Of a DNA stretch of 64,000 nucleotides, positions 29,346 through 37,904 are shown in pieces. The stretch is from the NCBI RefSeq assembly GCF_024539815.1, contig NZ_JAHHIU010000088.1:1-64000 (forward strand), given 5' to 3'. The position numbers were made by a program, and so were the translations under genes. How positions within the stretch are numbered: position 1 is the first letter of the stretch; each line of letters opens with the position of its first letter. The notes under the pieces were generated by a model. That model was not told the DNA's origin. It searched no databases and saw nothing but the letters and a program-made list of their open reading frames with translations. The DNA is from Streptomyces hayashii (lineage in GTDB: Bacteria; Actinomycetota; Actinomycetes; Streptomycetales; Streptomycetaceae).

Positions 29346-30016
29346 TGACAAGACCGCAGTCGGATCCCGGCCCGCGGGACGCACCCGCGAACGAACCCGA
29401 AGACGGCTCCGGAGCGGCGACCACGCCCGCCGGCCGCACCGCCTCCGACGCCGATCTGCGCACCCGGCTCGTCGACGTCGGCGTGGAGCTGGTGTCCAGG
29501 GAGGGCGTCGGGGCGCTGACCCTGCGCGAGATCGCGCGGCGGGCCGGCGTCTCGCACGGCGCGCCGCGCCGCTACTTCCCCACCCACCTCGAACTGCTGT
29601 CGGCCATCGCGCACCGCGGGTTCACCGGCCTCGCCGCGCGCGTGGGATCGACCCTCGGCGACGAGGGCGCGGGCCCGCGCGGGCAGCTGACCGAACTCGG
29701 CGACGTCTACCTGCAGTTCGCCCTGGAGAACCCGGGGATGTACGAGCTGATGTTCCGTCACGACCTGCTGGAGAGCGGTCATCTGCGGCTGCGCGACACC
29801 AGCCTGCCCCTGTTCGGCGTCCTGGTGGAGCTCGTCGGGCGCGTCCGCGAGGACGCCGACGCCCGTGCCGTCGCGGCCGCGCTGTGGGCGAACCTGCACG
29901 GCATCGCCCAGCTGTGGCGTTGGGGCAGCCTCCAACTCGCCACCGGGACCGATGACTTCGCACCTCTGCTGCGTGCGGCTCTGGACGCCCACCTGGGACC
30001 CGAGGACGGCCGGTGA
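29345..30016 (+). CDS. TetR-family transcriptional regulator
   Basis: A 223-residue repressor. The N-terminal helix-turn-helix is GALTLREIARRAGVSHGAPRRYFPTHLELLSAIA (about residues 57-90), followed by a TetR C-terminal ligand domain of the SCO-like type (YLQFALENPGMYELMFRHDLLE). The ATG lies inside the second palindrome. It overlaps the MFS gene by 4 bases and probably represses it, with an efflux substrate as inducer. Confidence 0.93.
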   Translation: MTRPQSDPGPRDAPANEPEDGSGAATTPAGRTASDADLRTRLVDVGVELVSREGVGALTLREIARRAGVSHGAPRRYFPTHLELLSAIAHRGFTGLAARVGSTLGDEGAGPRGQLTELGDVYLQFALENPGMYELMFRHDLLESGHLRLRDTSLPLFGVLVELVGRVREDADARAVAAALWANLHGIAQLWRWGSLQLATGTDDFAPLLRAALDAHLGPEDGR

Positions 30017-31473
30017 ACCGTTCCCTGACGCTGGCGAGCAGTGTGGCCGGCGCGGTGATCGTCGCCCTCGACGGCACCGTGCTCACCGTCGCCCGACCCG
30101 CGCTGCAGCGCGATCTGCACGCCTCCCTGGCACAGGCCCAGTGGACCGGCACCGGCTATCTCGTCGCGGTGGCGAGTCTGCTGGTGTTCGCCGGGCGGCT
30201 CGGCGACCGTCACGGGCACCGCCGCATCTTCGCCGTCGGGATGCTCGGTTTCGGGGTCGTCTCGGCTGCTCTCGCCGTGGCGCCCGGGGTGGACTGGGTG
30301 ATCGGGCTGCGGGTCGTGCAGGGCGTGTTCGGGGCGCTGTTGCAGCCGGCCACGCTGGGAATGCTGCGGGCGTCGTTCCCGCCGGAGGGGTTGCGGACGC
30401 CCATCGCCGTGCGGACGGCCGCCATCGGGGTGGCGGCGGCCGTCGGGCCCGTGGTCGGCGGGGCGCTGACCACGGAGTTCGGCTGGCGCTCGGTGTTCTG
30501 GGTCAACGTCGTGCCCGCGCTGCTGTTCGGCGCGCTCGCTCTCGCCTCCCCGGAGGAGACCCGGCCGGCCGCCGAGGGGCCGGCGGACCTGCCCGGCGCC
30601 CTGCTCCTCGCGGCGGCGCTGGCCTGCCTGGTCCACACCCTCGTCTCCCTCCCAGGCGTGACGTGGTCGGCGCCCGTCGCCGTCCTGGCCGGCGTCGCCT
30701 TCGTACGGCACGAACGCCGCGCCCCTGCGCCGCTGCTGCCGCCGACGGCGCTCGGTCGGGCGGGCCGGGGGAACGCCGGCCCGCGGGCGGTCGGCGCGGC
30801 GCTCGGTCTGCTCGTCGTCGCGTCGGCGGCCCTCAACGGCGCCGCCTTCGCCTGTGTCTACCTGCTGCAGGACGGCCTGGGCCTCACCCCGCTGCGCAGC
30901 TCCCTGCTCAGCCTTCCGCTGGCCGTGTTCCTGGTGGCCGCCGCCCCCGCCGCCGCGGTCCTGCTGCGCCGGGCCGGCCCGCGCGCCACGCTCACGGGGG
31001 CGACGACCACGTTGGCCGTCGGTCTCCTCGTCCTCGCCGGCGCTTCCGCGCCGGGCGTCTTCTGCGCAGGATTCGCCCTGGTGGGCGCGGGGTTCGGCGC
31101 GACGATGGTGGCGGCGACCCATGTCGTCGTACGGGAGGCGCCCGCCGAGTCGGCCGGCGTGGCGGGCGGGCTCCAGCAGACGGCGATGAACGTCGGACCG
31201 GCGCTCGGCGTCGCGACGGCGACCGTGCTCATGGACCTCGGCGCACCGCGCTCCCCGCTGCTGGCGCTGGCGTGCGCCACAGCGGCCGCTCCGGCGCTCT
31301 GCCGGGCGCTGCCCAGCCGTTCACGCCCCGCCCCCACCGCACGCCCGACCGCCTGCCCCGCTGGTCACCCGGCTGAGGGAAGCGACGCACCGCACAAGGA
31401 TCACGGCGCCGAAAGGGGTCCGCACGGGCGTTCCCTGAGCGACGATGAGGTCGGAGGCCGTCCCGGCGGGTAG
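30013..31473 (+). CDS. MFS multidrug exporter, DHA2-like
   Basis: A 486-residue major facilitator with about 12-14 membrane segments. It has the family motif A region (LDGTVLTVARPALQRDLH), motif G-R-L-G-D-R-x-G in FAGRLGDRHGHRR and motif C in GVAAAVGPVVGGALT. GTG start overlapping the TetR stop. The last 50 residues (after CRALPSRSR) are charged and Pro-rich and unlike exporters, so the true end of the ancestral gene may have been earlier. The substrate is unknown. Confidence 0.9.
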   Translation: MNRSLTLASSVAGAVIVALDGTVLTVARPALQRDLHASLAQAQWTGTGYLVAVASLLVFAGRLGDRHGHRRIFAVGMLGFGVVSAALAVAPGVDWVIGLRVVQGVFGALLQPATLGMLRASFPPEGLRTPIAVRTAAIGVAAAVGPVVGGALTTEFGWRSVFWVNVVPALLFGALALASPEETRPAAEGPADLPGALLLAAALACLVHTLVSLPGVTWSAPVAVLAGVAFVRHERRAPAPLLPPTALGRAGRGNAGPRAVGAALGLLVVASAALNGAAFACVYLLQDGLGLTPLRSSLLSLPLAVFLVAAAPAAAVLLRRAGPRATLTGATTTLAVGLLVLAGASAPGVFCAGFALVGAGFGATMVAATHVVVREAPAESAGVAGGLQQTAMNVGPALGVATATVLMDLGAPRSPLLALACATAAAPALCRALPSRSRPAPTARPTACPAGHPAEGSDAPHKDHGAERGPHGRSLSDDEVGGRPGG

Positions 31474-31513
31474 GCCGGGACCGCGCCTTGAACGAACGCA
31501 CCGGAGGAGAACG

Positions 31514-32743
31514 ATGGCACTGCTGCGACAAGAGGTCGACCCGAGCGAGGCCGGACTGGACGGGAAGGCGCTGGACCGCCTGGACCAGCACCTCGCCCGG
31601 CGTGTCGACGAAGGGCGTCTGCCCGGGTTCCTCTTGGCCGTCTCGCGCGGCGGCCGGGTCGCGCACCTCGTCACGCACGGCCACCGCGACATCGCCGCCG
31701 GGCTGCCCGTCGAGGCCGACACCCTGTACCGGATCTACTCCATGACCAAGCCGGTGACCTCGGTCGCCGCGCTGATACTGATGGAGGAAGGCCGGCTGGG
31801 GCTCGACGACCCCGTCGCCGACCATCTGCCGGCCTTCGCCGACCAGCGGGTGTACACCGGCGGTTCCGGCGCCGGCCTGTCCACCCGCCCGGTCGGGCAG
31901 CCCCTGCTGGTGCGGCATCTGATGACCCACACCGCGGGCCTGACCTTCGCGTTCTACCACTGTCACCCGGTCGACGCCCTGTACCGCGAGGCCGGACTGG
32001 ACTCGGCGGTGCTGCCGGGCTCGGACCTCGCGGGCACCGTGGAGGCCTACGCGCGGCTGCCGCTTCAGTTCGAGCCGGGCACCCAGTGGAACTACTCGGT
32101 GGCCACGAACGTCCTGGGCCGCGTCATCGAGGTGGTCTCCGGGCGGCCGCTGGACGAGTTCCTCGCCGAGCGGATCTTCCGTCCGCTCGGCATGCCCGAC
32201 GCCGGCTTCCAGGTCAACGACGAACAGGCGGGCCGTCTGGCGGAGTTGTACGGGGACGCCGACGGCGGCGGCATCGAGCCGATCGCAGGTCTGCCCCTGT
32301 TCGGCCGCCCCCGGTTCCTGTCGGGCAGCGGCGGCATGGTGGCGACCGCCTACGACGTCCACCGGTTCAGCGAGCTGCTGAGGCGGCGCGGCGAGCTCGA
32401 CGGCGTGCGCCTGCTGGCTCCCACGACGGTCGACCTGATGACCCGCAACCACCTCCCCGGCGGCGCCGACCTGCGGGCCTTCGGCAGCCGCCCGGCCCAC
32501 GACGAACCGGGCAACGACGGCGTCGGCTTCGGGCTCGGGGTCTCCGTGGTCGTCGACCCGAGCCGCACCCAGGCCCCTTCCGGGCTCGGCACGTACGGCT
32601 GGAGCGGAGTCGCCACCACGACCTTCTGGGTCGACCCGGCCCACGACGTGTCCGTCCAGTTCCTGACCCAGCTCCGGCCCCGGAGGTCGCTGAAGCTCTA
32701 CCCCGACCTCAAGCGCCTGGTCCACGAGGCGATCACGGGCTGA
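31514..32743 (+). CDS. Serine hydrolase, class C beta-lactamase-like esterase family
   Basis: A 409-residue enzyme of the beta-lactamase / EstB esterase superfamily. The catalytic Ser-x-x-Lys is SMTK (about residue 76) and Tyr-x-x is in QWNYSVATNV (about residue 196). There is no signal peptide, so a cytoplasmic esterase or transesterase (as for EstB and LovD-like proteins) is more likely than a beta-lactamase. The ATG at 31514 has a GGAGGAG site; the open frame extends further upstream. Confidence 0.88.
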   Translation: MALLRQEVDPSEAGLDGKALDRLDQHLARRVDEGRLPGFLLAVSRGGRVAHLVTHGHRDIAAGLPVEADTLYRIYSMTKPVTSVAALILMEEGRLGLDDPVADHLPAFADQRVYTGGSGAGLSTRPVGQPLLVRHLMTHTAGLTFAFYHCHPVDALYREAGLDSAVLPGSDLAGTVEAYARLPLQFEPGTQWNYSVATNVLGRVIEVVSGRPLDEFLAERIFRPLGMPDAGFQVNDEQAGRLAELYGDADGGGIEPIAGLPLFGRPRFLSGSGGMVATAYDVHRFSELLRRRGELDGVRLLAPTTVDLMTRNHLPGGADLRAFGSRPAHDEPGNDGVGFGLGVSVVVDPSRTQAPSGLGTYGWSGVATTTFWVDPAHDVSVQFLTQLRPRRSLKLYPDLKRLVHEAITG

Positions 32744-32771
32744 CCGCGCCGAACCCGCCGAGCGGCCGCGC

Positions 32772-32787
32772 CGTCCCGCACGGGACG
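32772..32787. terminator. Short hairpin between convergent genes
   Basis: A 7-base perfect stem (CGTCCCG / CGGGACG) with a 2-base loop, between the serine hydrolase and the convergent saccharopine-reductase-like gene. It is a weak terminator candidate only. Confidence 0.4.
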
Positions 32788-32848
32788 TCCCCGCGCCCGG
32801 AGTGCAGCGGTGGCGGCGCGCCGGTCGCCGCCGGCCTCGCGTCCGCCG

Positions 32849-34012
32849 TCAGTCCCCGACGCGCAAGGCGAAGTCCAGTCCCTCGGCGCGCAGTTCGTCC
32901 AGCCACCGCTCGGAGCGGGCAGCCGTCCCGGCCGCCCTGACCAGCCCCGGCGGCAGGGAGCCGGCCAGGATGTGCCGGACGCCGAGCCCCAGCGGGCGGG
33001 AGACGCAGCGGGCCATCGCGCTCTCCGCCTCGTCGCCCACCAGGTCCAGGAGGTAGCCGCCGGACCACGAGCCGCCCCCGGCGTCCGGGTCCGCGCGCAC
33101 CTCCAGCGACACGGCCAGGACCACGCGGTCGCGGTCGGCGGCCGTGGTCGGGTGGGCGGCCGCCAGCTCCCCGGCCAGCGCGGCGATCCGGGCGTCGTCC
33201 GCGGTCCTCAGCTCTGCGAACACGGCGTCCCAGGCCCGCAGCCAGCCGTCCAGGCGCAGCGTCCCGCGCACGAAGGTGAGCGGCCGCCAGGCACGGGGCA
33301 GCGCGTACTGCTCGATGAACGGGACGCTGTCGCGGTTGGGATAGGCCTCGAACCTCTCGTCGCCGACGAGGTGCCCGCGGGTGGCCTCCCAGGGCCGCGC
33401 GACGACGGTCTCGACGCCGTCCTCGACGTAACGCGCGGGCGTGCGCAGGGCGTTGAGGACGCCGAGCGGGGCCCAGCTGAAGCGGTACCTGAACTCGTCG
33501 GGGACGGCCGGGACGCCTCCGCAGTACGAGGTGAGGCGGTACGAGGCCGCGGTGCCGTCCCCGATCGCCCTGCGGGCACGGTCGACGAGGCTGTGCGCGA
33601 AGAGATGGTCCACGCCGGGGTCGAGTCCGGCCTCGGTCAGCACGACGAGACCGGCCGCGGCGGCCGCCGGCGCCTGTTCGCGCACCGCGTCGGAGACATA
33701 GCTGGAACATGCGAAGTGGGCCCGGCCGGCCACGCACGCCGCCAGCAGCGGGGCATGCTCGGGCGCGGGCAGCATCGACACCACGACGTCCCCCGGGGAC
33801 AGCTCGGCGGCGAGCGCTTCCAGGGTGTAGGCGCGCGGCTCGGCGCGCCCGGTCAGGCCCAGCCGGTCGAGGGCTCCGGCCGCCCGTCGCGCCGTGCGGT
33901 GCCACAGACGTACGCGGTCGGCGTGCTCGCACAGGGCGGCCAGGCCGCTGCCCGTGGAGAGGCCGGCGCCGACCCAGTGGACGACGCCGGAGGCGGGCAC
34001 GGGATCAGACAC
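32849..34012 (-). CDS. Saccharopine dehydrogenase-like NADP-binding oxidoreductase
   Basis: A 387-residue protein related to saccharopine reductase (glutamate-forming type). The Rossmann turn is VVHWVGAGLSTGSGLAALCE at the N-terminus, followed by GDVVVSMLPAPEHAPLLAACV and ACSSYVSDAVRE, then LTEAGLDPGVDHLFAH, a segment characteristic of this family. It overlaps the upstream lysine-forming type gene by 8 bases. Together the two proteins cover both halves of saccharopine chemistry. Confidence 0.82.
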   Translation of the reverse strand: MSDPVPASGVVHWVGAGLSTGSGLAALCEHADRVRLWHRTARRAAGALDRLGLTGRAEPRAYTLEALAAELSPGDVVVSMLPAPEHAPLLAACVAGRAHFACSSYVSDAVREQAPAAAAAGLVVLTEAGLDPGVDHLFAHSLVDRARRAIGDGTAASYRLTSYCGGVPAVPDEFRYRFSWAPLGVLNALRTPARYVEDGVETVVARPWEATRGHLVGDERFEAYPNRDSVPFIEQYALPRAWRPLTFVRGTLRLDGWLRAWDAVFAELRTADDARIAALAGELAAAHPTTAADRDRVVLAVSLEVRADPDAGGGSWSGGYLLDLVGDEAESAMARCVSRPLGLGVRHILAGSLPPGLVRAAGTAARSERWLDELRAEGLDFALRVGD

Positions 34013-35108
34013 GGCCGGACTCCCCCTGCGCGCCGAACCGTCCCGGCTGCGCGCCGAACCTCCCCGGCTCCGTGCCGAGTTCGCGGCTCGCCTCGTGGAA
34101 CCGGTCCAGACAGCGCCCCCACGCTCCGCCGTCGCCGAAGTCCAGCAGCTGGGGCGTGAGGGCCGCCGAGAAGTCGACGCTGGACTCGCGCGGCAGCAGG
34201 GACGGCAGGTTGTCGATGGCGATCAGGTCCAACGGGGGCTCCTTGCGCAGACGGCGCACGGGGTCGGCCCACTCGGTCGTGCGGTCGTACACCGGCAGCA
34301 CGTTGAGCGGCGACCCCACGTCACAGGTGACGTCGGACAGGGTGCGCAGTCGGCGGTCCACGTCGTCGAGGTCCTGCTCGCGGACGAACGGCGGCACGGG
34401 GGTCGTGGCCAGGACGCAGTTGACCATCACGTCGTGCGCGAGCAGGGCGGGGCGGTCCAGGGCGCGGGTCTGCTCCAGGTCCCAGCAGGAGGGGTCTACG
34501 CCGGCCGTGGCGAACGCGGCCCGCGCGCCCCGGCCGCTGCGCCCGAGCGCCCCGACGACGAGAGCGGTGAACTCCTCGTCCTCGGGCCGGGCCTGACGCA
34601 GTGTCGCGTCCAACTCGTCCTTGTCGGTGGGCCGTAGCGGAGCGGTCAGCCTGCCCCGGTGCTGGAGGACGGCGAGGGCCGCGCCGAGGTAGCCCGCCCA
34701 GAAGCCGAACGCGGCGAGACGACGGCCGTCGTCGTCGACCAGGTACTCCAGGTCGAGCAGGGCTCCGCCTCCGGCCGCGAACCGGCGCAACAGTGCGGCG
34801 GCCCCGGGCTGCCGCTTGTAGGCGTGCCCGAAGAACACATGGCGGTGCGTCAGTTCCCCCGGCTGGTCCGGGAGTTCCTTGAGGCCGAGGACGACGGCGT
34901 CCCCGGGCGCCGAGGTCCATGAGCCGGCGGGGGTGATCCGCGCGCCGACGGCCTCGTAGTCCCGGGTCGGGAAGACGCGCTGCGGGGAGTCCTCGACGCT
35001 GAGGCGCACGCCGGCCTCCACGAGGCGGCGGGCGTCGTCGGGGACGATCGGGGTGCGCCGTTCGGTGGCGCGGACCTCGTGGCGCAGCCACAGGTGGAGT
35101 GCGGTCAT
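34005..35108 (-). CDS. Saccharopine dehydrogenase (NAD, L-lysine-forming type)
   Basis: A 367-residue protein of the alanine dehydrogenase/saccharopine dehydrogenase fold. It has the N-terminal signature LRHEVRATERRTPIVPDDARRL, the catalytic segment VFFGHAYKRQPGAA (Lys and His) and DLEYLVDDDGRRLAAFGFWAGYLGAA. The size fits fungal LYS1-type enzymes. ATG overlaps the stop of the FAD oxidase gene (ATGA). The C-terminal 25 residues contain a duplicated GRFGAQ segment from a small in-frame repeat. Confidence 0.86.
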   Translation of the reverse strand: MTALHLWLRHEVRATERRTPIVPDDARRLVEAGVRLSVEDSPQRVFPTRDYEAVGARITPAGSWTSAPGDAVVLGLKELPDQPGELTHRHVFFGHAYKRQPGAAALLRRFAAGGGALLDLEYLVDDDGRRLAAFGFWAGYLGAALAVLQHRGRLTAPLRPTDKDELDATLRQARPEDEEFTALVVGALGRSGRGARAAFATAGVDPSCWDLEQTRALDRPALLAHDVMVNCVLATTPVPPFVREQDLDDVDRRLRTLSDVTCDVGSPLNVLPVYDRTTEWADPVRRLRKEPPLDLIAIDNLPSLLPRESSVDFSAALTPQLLDFGDGGAWGRCLDRFHEASRELGTEPGRFGAQPGRFGAQGESGRV

Positions 35109-36250
35109 ACGCGGTTGACCTCCGGACGCGGGGCGTCGGCCGCGAAGCGGTCGGCGCTCAGGGGGGCGACGTCCACGAAGGGTACGCGGCCCAGATACAG
35201 GTCGCGGACGACCTCGCCGACGGCCGGGCCCTGGAGGAAGCCATGACCGGAGAAGCCCGTCGCGTACAGGAAGCGCGACACCGTCGAGGCCTCGCCGATC
35301 AGGGCGTTGTGGTCCGGGGTGACCTCGTACAGTCCCGCCCAGCCGCCCGTGCGACGCAGGTCGAGCAGGGCGGGGGCGCGGCGCTCCATGGCGGCGGCGA
35401 GGCGGGGGATCCACCGGTCGTGGGTGTCGGTGGCGAAGCCGGGACGCTCGTCCGGGTCGGACATGCCCACCAGGAGGCCGGGGCCCTCGGCGTGGAAGTA
35501 GAGGCTGCTGGTGAAGTCGATGGTCATGGGAAGGTCCGGCGGGAGGCCGGGGACCGGTTCGGTGACCGCGATCTGGCGGCGCAGCGGCTGCACCGGCAGG
35601 TCCACGCCGGCCATCGCGCCGACGGCTCTGGACCAGGCGCCGGCCGCGCAGATCACCGTGTCCGTGGCGACCGGGCCGAGGGTGGTCTGCACGGCGGTGA
35701 TCGCGGCGCCCCGCCGTTCGATGCCGGTGACCTCGGTGTGACGCAGGATGCGCGCTCCGCACCGGCGGGCGGCGGCCGCGTACCCGTGGACGACGGCTTC
35801 CGGGGTGCAGTGACCGTCGTCCGGCGAGAACGCGGCCGCCAGTAACCCGTCGGTGCGGATCAGCGGGGAGAGACGCCGGGCCTCGGCCGGGTCGATCATC
35901 CGGCTGGGCACGCCGAGCGCGTTCTGCAGCCGCACGCCGGCCTCGAAGGAGGCGACCTCCTGCGGGGTGGACAGCAGGAAGAGGTAGCCGACGCGGTGCA
36001 GCCCGATGTCGTGGCCGATCTCCTCCCCGAACCGCCCGAACGCCTCCAGGCTGCGCGCCCCGAGCTGGATGTTCAGCTCGTCGGAGAACTGGGCGCGGAC
36101 CCCGCCGGCGGCCTTCGAGGTGGAGCCCGCCGCGAGCTCGTCCCGTTCCAGCAGCAGGACGTCGCGGACACCGGCGGCGGCGAGGTGGTAGGCGATGGCC
36201 GCGCCCATCACCCCGCCGCCGATGACGACGACCGAGGCATGCGTGTTCAC
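35105..36250 (-). CDS. FAD-dependent amine oxidase (DAO / sarcosine-glycine oxidase family)
   Basis: A 381-residue flavoenzyme. The dinucleotide fold is VVVIGGGVMGAAIAYHLAAAG with the ribose-binding Glu in VLLLERDELAAGSTSKAAGG; the family C-terminus is YATGFSGHGFLQGPAVGEV. It should oxidise a secondary or primary amine of an amino acid to an imine with H2O2 release. GTG at 36250 is preferred because of an AAAGGAG site 8 bases upstream. It is first in an overlapping operon with two saccharopine-dehydrogenase-like proteins, so saccharopine, lysine or an opine is a plausible substrate. Confidence 0.87.
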   Translation of the reverse strand: MNTHASVVVIGGGVMGAAIAYHLAAAGVRDVLLLERDELAAGSTSKAAGGVRAQFSDELNIQLGARSLEAFGRFGEEIGHDIGLHRVGYLFLLSTPQEVASFEAGVRLQNALGVPSRMIDPAEARRLSPLIRTDGLLAAAFSPDDGHCTPEAVVHGYAAAARRCGARILRHTEVTGIERRGAAITAVQTTLGPVATDTVICAAGAWSRAVGAMAGVDLPVQPLRRQIAVTEPVPGLPPDLPMTIDFTSSLYFHAEGPGLLVGMSDPDERPGFATDTHDRWIPRLAAAMERRAPALLDLRRTGGWAGLYEVTPDHNALIGEASTVSRFLYATGFSGHGFLQGPAVGEVVRDLYLGRVPFVDVAPLSADRFAADAPRPEVNRV

Positions 36251-36299
36251 GCGGGCGGCTCCTTTCGGCGGCGGCCCCGGCCCGTTGCCGAGGGCCGGG

Positions 36300-36347
36300 G
36301 CTGTCGTGCGCCGGGGCTGTCGTGCACCCGTGCTGTCGTGCGCCGGG
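36300..36347. repeat. 16-bp tandem repeat, three copies
   Basis: Three head-to-tail copies of a 16-base unit (GCTGTCGTGCGCCGGG; the middle copy differs at a few bases) fill the gap between the GTP cyclohydrolase gene and the FAD oxidase gene. Confidence 0.8.
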
Positions 36348-36390
36348 CCGCCGGGGTCCCCGCCCGTGGGAGCGGCGGCGTGAAACCCGC

Positions 36391-37050
36391 TCAGGACCAG
36401 TGCGCCACCGCGTCCAGGTGCGGCAGCCGGTGATCCATGCGCTCCCGCTTGGTGCGCAGGTAGGTGATGTTGTTCTCGCACGGTTCGATCAGCAGCGGCA
36501 CCTCTTCGGCGACCTTGATGCCGTTGTCCACCAGCGCCTCGCGCTTGCGCGGGTTGTTCGACATCAGGCGGACCGAGCGCACGCCCAGATCGCGCAGGAT
36601 GTCGGCGGCCACCTTGTAGTCGCGGGCGTCCACCGGGAACCCGAGCGCCACATTGGCCTCGACGGTGTCCAGGCCCTCCGCCTGCAGCGCCATCGCCCGC
36701 AGCTTGCCGAGCAGCCCGATGCCCCGGCCCTCGTGCCCGCGCAGATAGACGACCACGCCACGGCCCTCCGCGACCACCGCCCGCAGCGCGGACTCCAGCT
36801 GATCGCCGCACTCGCAGTGCTGGGAGCCGAACGCGTCGCCGGTCAGGCATTCCGAGTGCAGCCGCGTCAGCACGTCCTCCGCGCCGATCTCGCCGTAGAC
36901 CAGGGCGACTTGTTCGTCACCGCGGTCGTGGTCCATATAGCCGATCGCCTGGAATTTCCCGTACACGGTGGGCAGAGGGGCATTCACCACGCGTTCCACA
37001 CCGGTGCGCTGCGGGGTCTTCGTGCCGAGTACGCCAATGTTTTCTGTCAT
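36391..37050 (-). CDS. ribA: GTP cyclohydrolase II paralogue, probably FAPy-forming
   Basis: A 219-residue GTP cyclohydrolase II domain without a RibB fusion. Zinc ligands are Cys68, Cys79 and Cys81 (SECLTGDAFGSQHCECG) and the GTP-binding segment is RGHEGRGIGLLGKLRAMALQ. The residue aligned with Tyr105 of E. coli RibA is Met120 here. From memory, biochemical work on the S. coelicolor paralogue SCO6655 tied Met120 to release of the formylated pyrimidine FAPy instead of the deformylated riboflavin precursor, and the numbering matches exactly. So this copy probably serves a different pathway from riboflavin. It is divergent from a creatininase-like hydrolase with only 38 bases between the two start codons. 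Confidence 0.9.
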   Translation of the reverse strand: MTENIGVLGTKTPQRTGVERVVNAPLPTVYGKFQAIGYMDHDRGDEQVALVYGEIGAEDVLTRLHSECLTGDAFGSQHCECGDQLESALRAVVAEGRGVVVYLRGHEGRGIGLLGKLRAMALQAEGLDTVEANVALGFPVDARDYKVAADILRDLGVRSVRLMSNNPRKREALVDNGIKVAEEVPLLIEPCENNITYLRTKRERMDHRLPHLDAVAHWS

Positions 37051-37088
37051 GATCTGGTTCCTAAGCAGAGACGAAGGGCCGGGAAGAA

Positions 37089-37904
37089 ATGAGTGGTTCG
37101 GACATACGGTCGGCGGCGTACGGAATGATGCCGACGGACACCACCGAAGACGTGCGGGCCCGGGGAGCCGGAGTCGCGACGCAGGTGGCGGTCCTGCCCG
37201 TCGGCAGCTTCGAACAGCACGGCGCATACCTGCCGCTGGCCACCGACACGCTGGTCGCCTGCGCCATCGCGCGGGAGATCGCCGAGGCGTACCCGGTGCA
37301 CCTCCTCCCGCCGGTGACCATCGCCTGCTCGCACGAGCACGCGGCCTGGCCGGGAACCGTCAGCATTTCCTCCGTGACCCTTCACGCGGTGGTACGGGAC
37401 ATCGCGGCGTCGCTGCGCCGCTCGGGCGTCGAAGCCCTGGTGCTGGTCAACGGACACGGCGGGAACTACGTCCTGGGCAACGTCGTCCAGGAGTCCTCCG
37501 CCGCAGGCGAGCCGATGGCGCTCTTCCCGGCCCCGGAGGACTGGGAGGCGGCGCTGGAGCGGTCCGGGGTGTCGACGTCGCTGCTCACCGACATGCACGC
37601 CGGGGAGATCGAGACGTCGATCCTGCTGCACGCCCACCCCGACGTCGTCCGGCCCGGTTACGAGTCGGCCGATTTCGTCGCGGACGACCGCCGTCATCTG
37701 CTCACGCTGGGAATGTCCGCCTATACCGATTCGGGCGTCATCGGCCGTCCTTCCCTGGGTTCGGCGGAAAAGGGAAAGGAACTCCTGGCGAGCCTGGCGG
37801 ATTCCTTCGGCGCGTATTTCACCTTGCTCACCTCGGCGGCCTCGCAGGGTTCCGCGACCGGAACCGGCGCCGGCGACGCGGCCGACGACGCGGCCTCGTC
37901 GTAG
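37089..37904 (+). CDS. Creatininase-family amidohydrolase (possible FAPy deformylase)
   Basis: A 271-residue metal-dependent amidohydrolase with the family ligand set intact: SFEQHGAYLPLATDTL (about residues 41-56), VNGHGGNYVLGNV and DMHAGEIETS. The archaeal FAPy deformylase ArfB belongs to this family. Next to a cyclohydrolase predicted to leave the formyl group on, deformylation of FAPy is the natural guess, but creatinine, mycofactocin-type or other amides are alternatives. An in-frame ATG at 37128 is another possible start. Its last 184 bases overlap the convergent membrane-protein gene. Confidence 0.85.
   Translation: MSGSDIRSAAYGMMPTDTTEDVRARGAGVATQVAVLPVGSFEQHGAYLPLATDTLVACAIAREIAEAYPVHLLPPVTIACSHEHAAWPGTVSISSVTLHAVVRDIAASLRRSGVEALVLVNGHGGNYVLGNVVQESSAAGEPMALFPAPEDWEAALERSGVSTSLLTDMHAGEIETSILLHAHPDVVRPGYESADFVADDRRHLLTLGMSAYTDSGVIGRPSLGSAEKGKELLASLADSFGAYFTLLTSAASQGSATGTGAGDAADDAASS

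Noticed and set aside
31514..32743. Antibiotic beta-lactamase
   Set aside because: SxxK and YSV motifs fit, but there is no export signal and the overall layout is that of EstB-like esterases.
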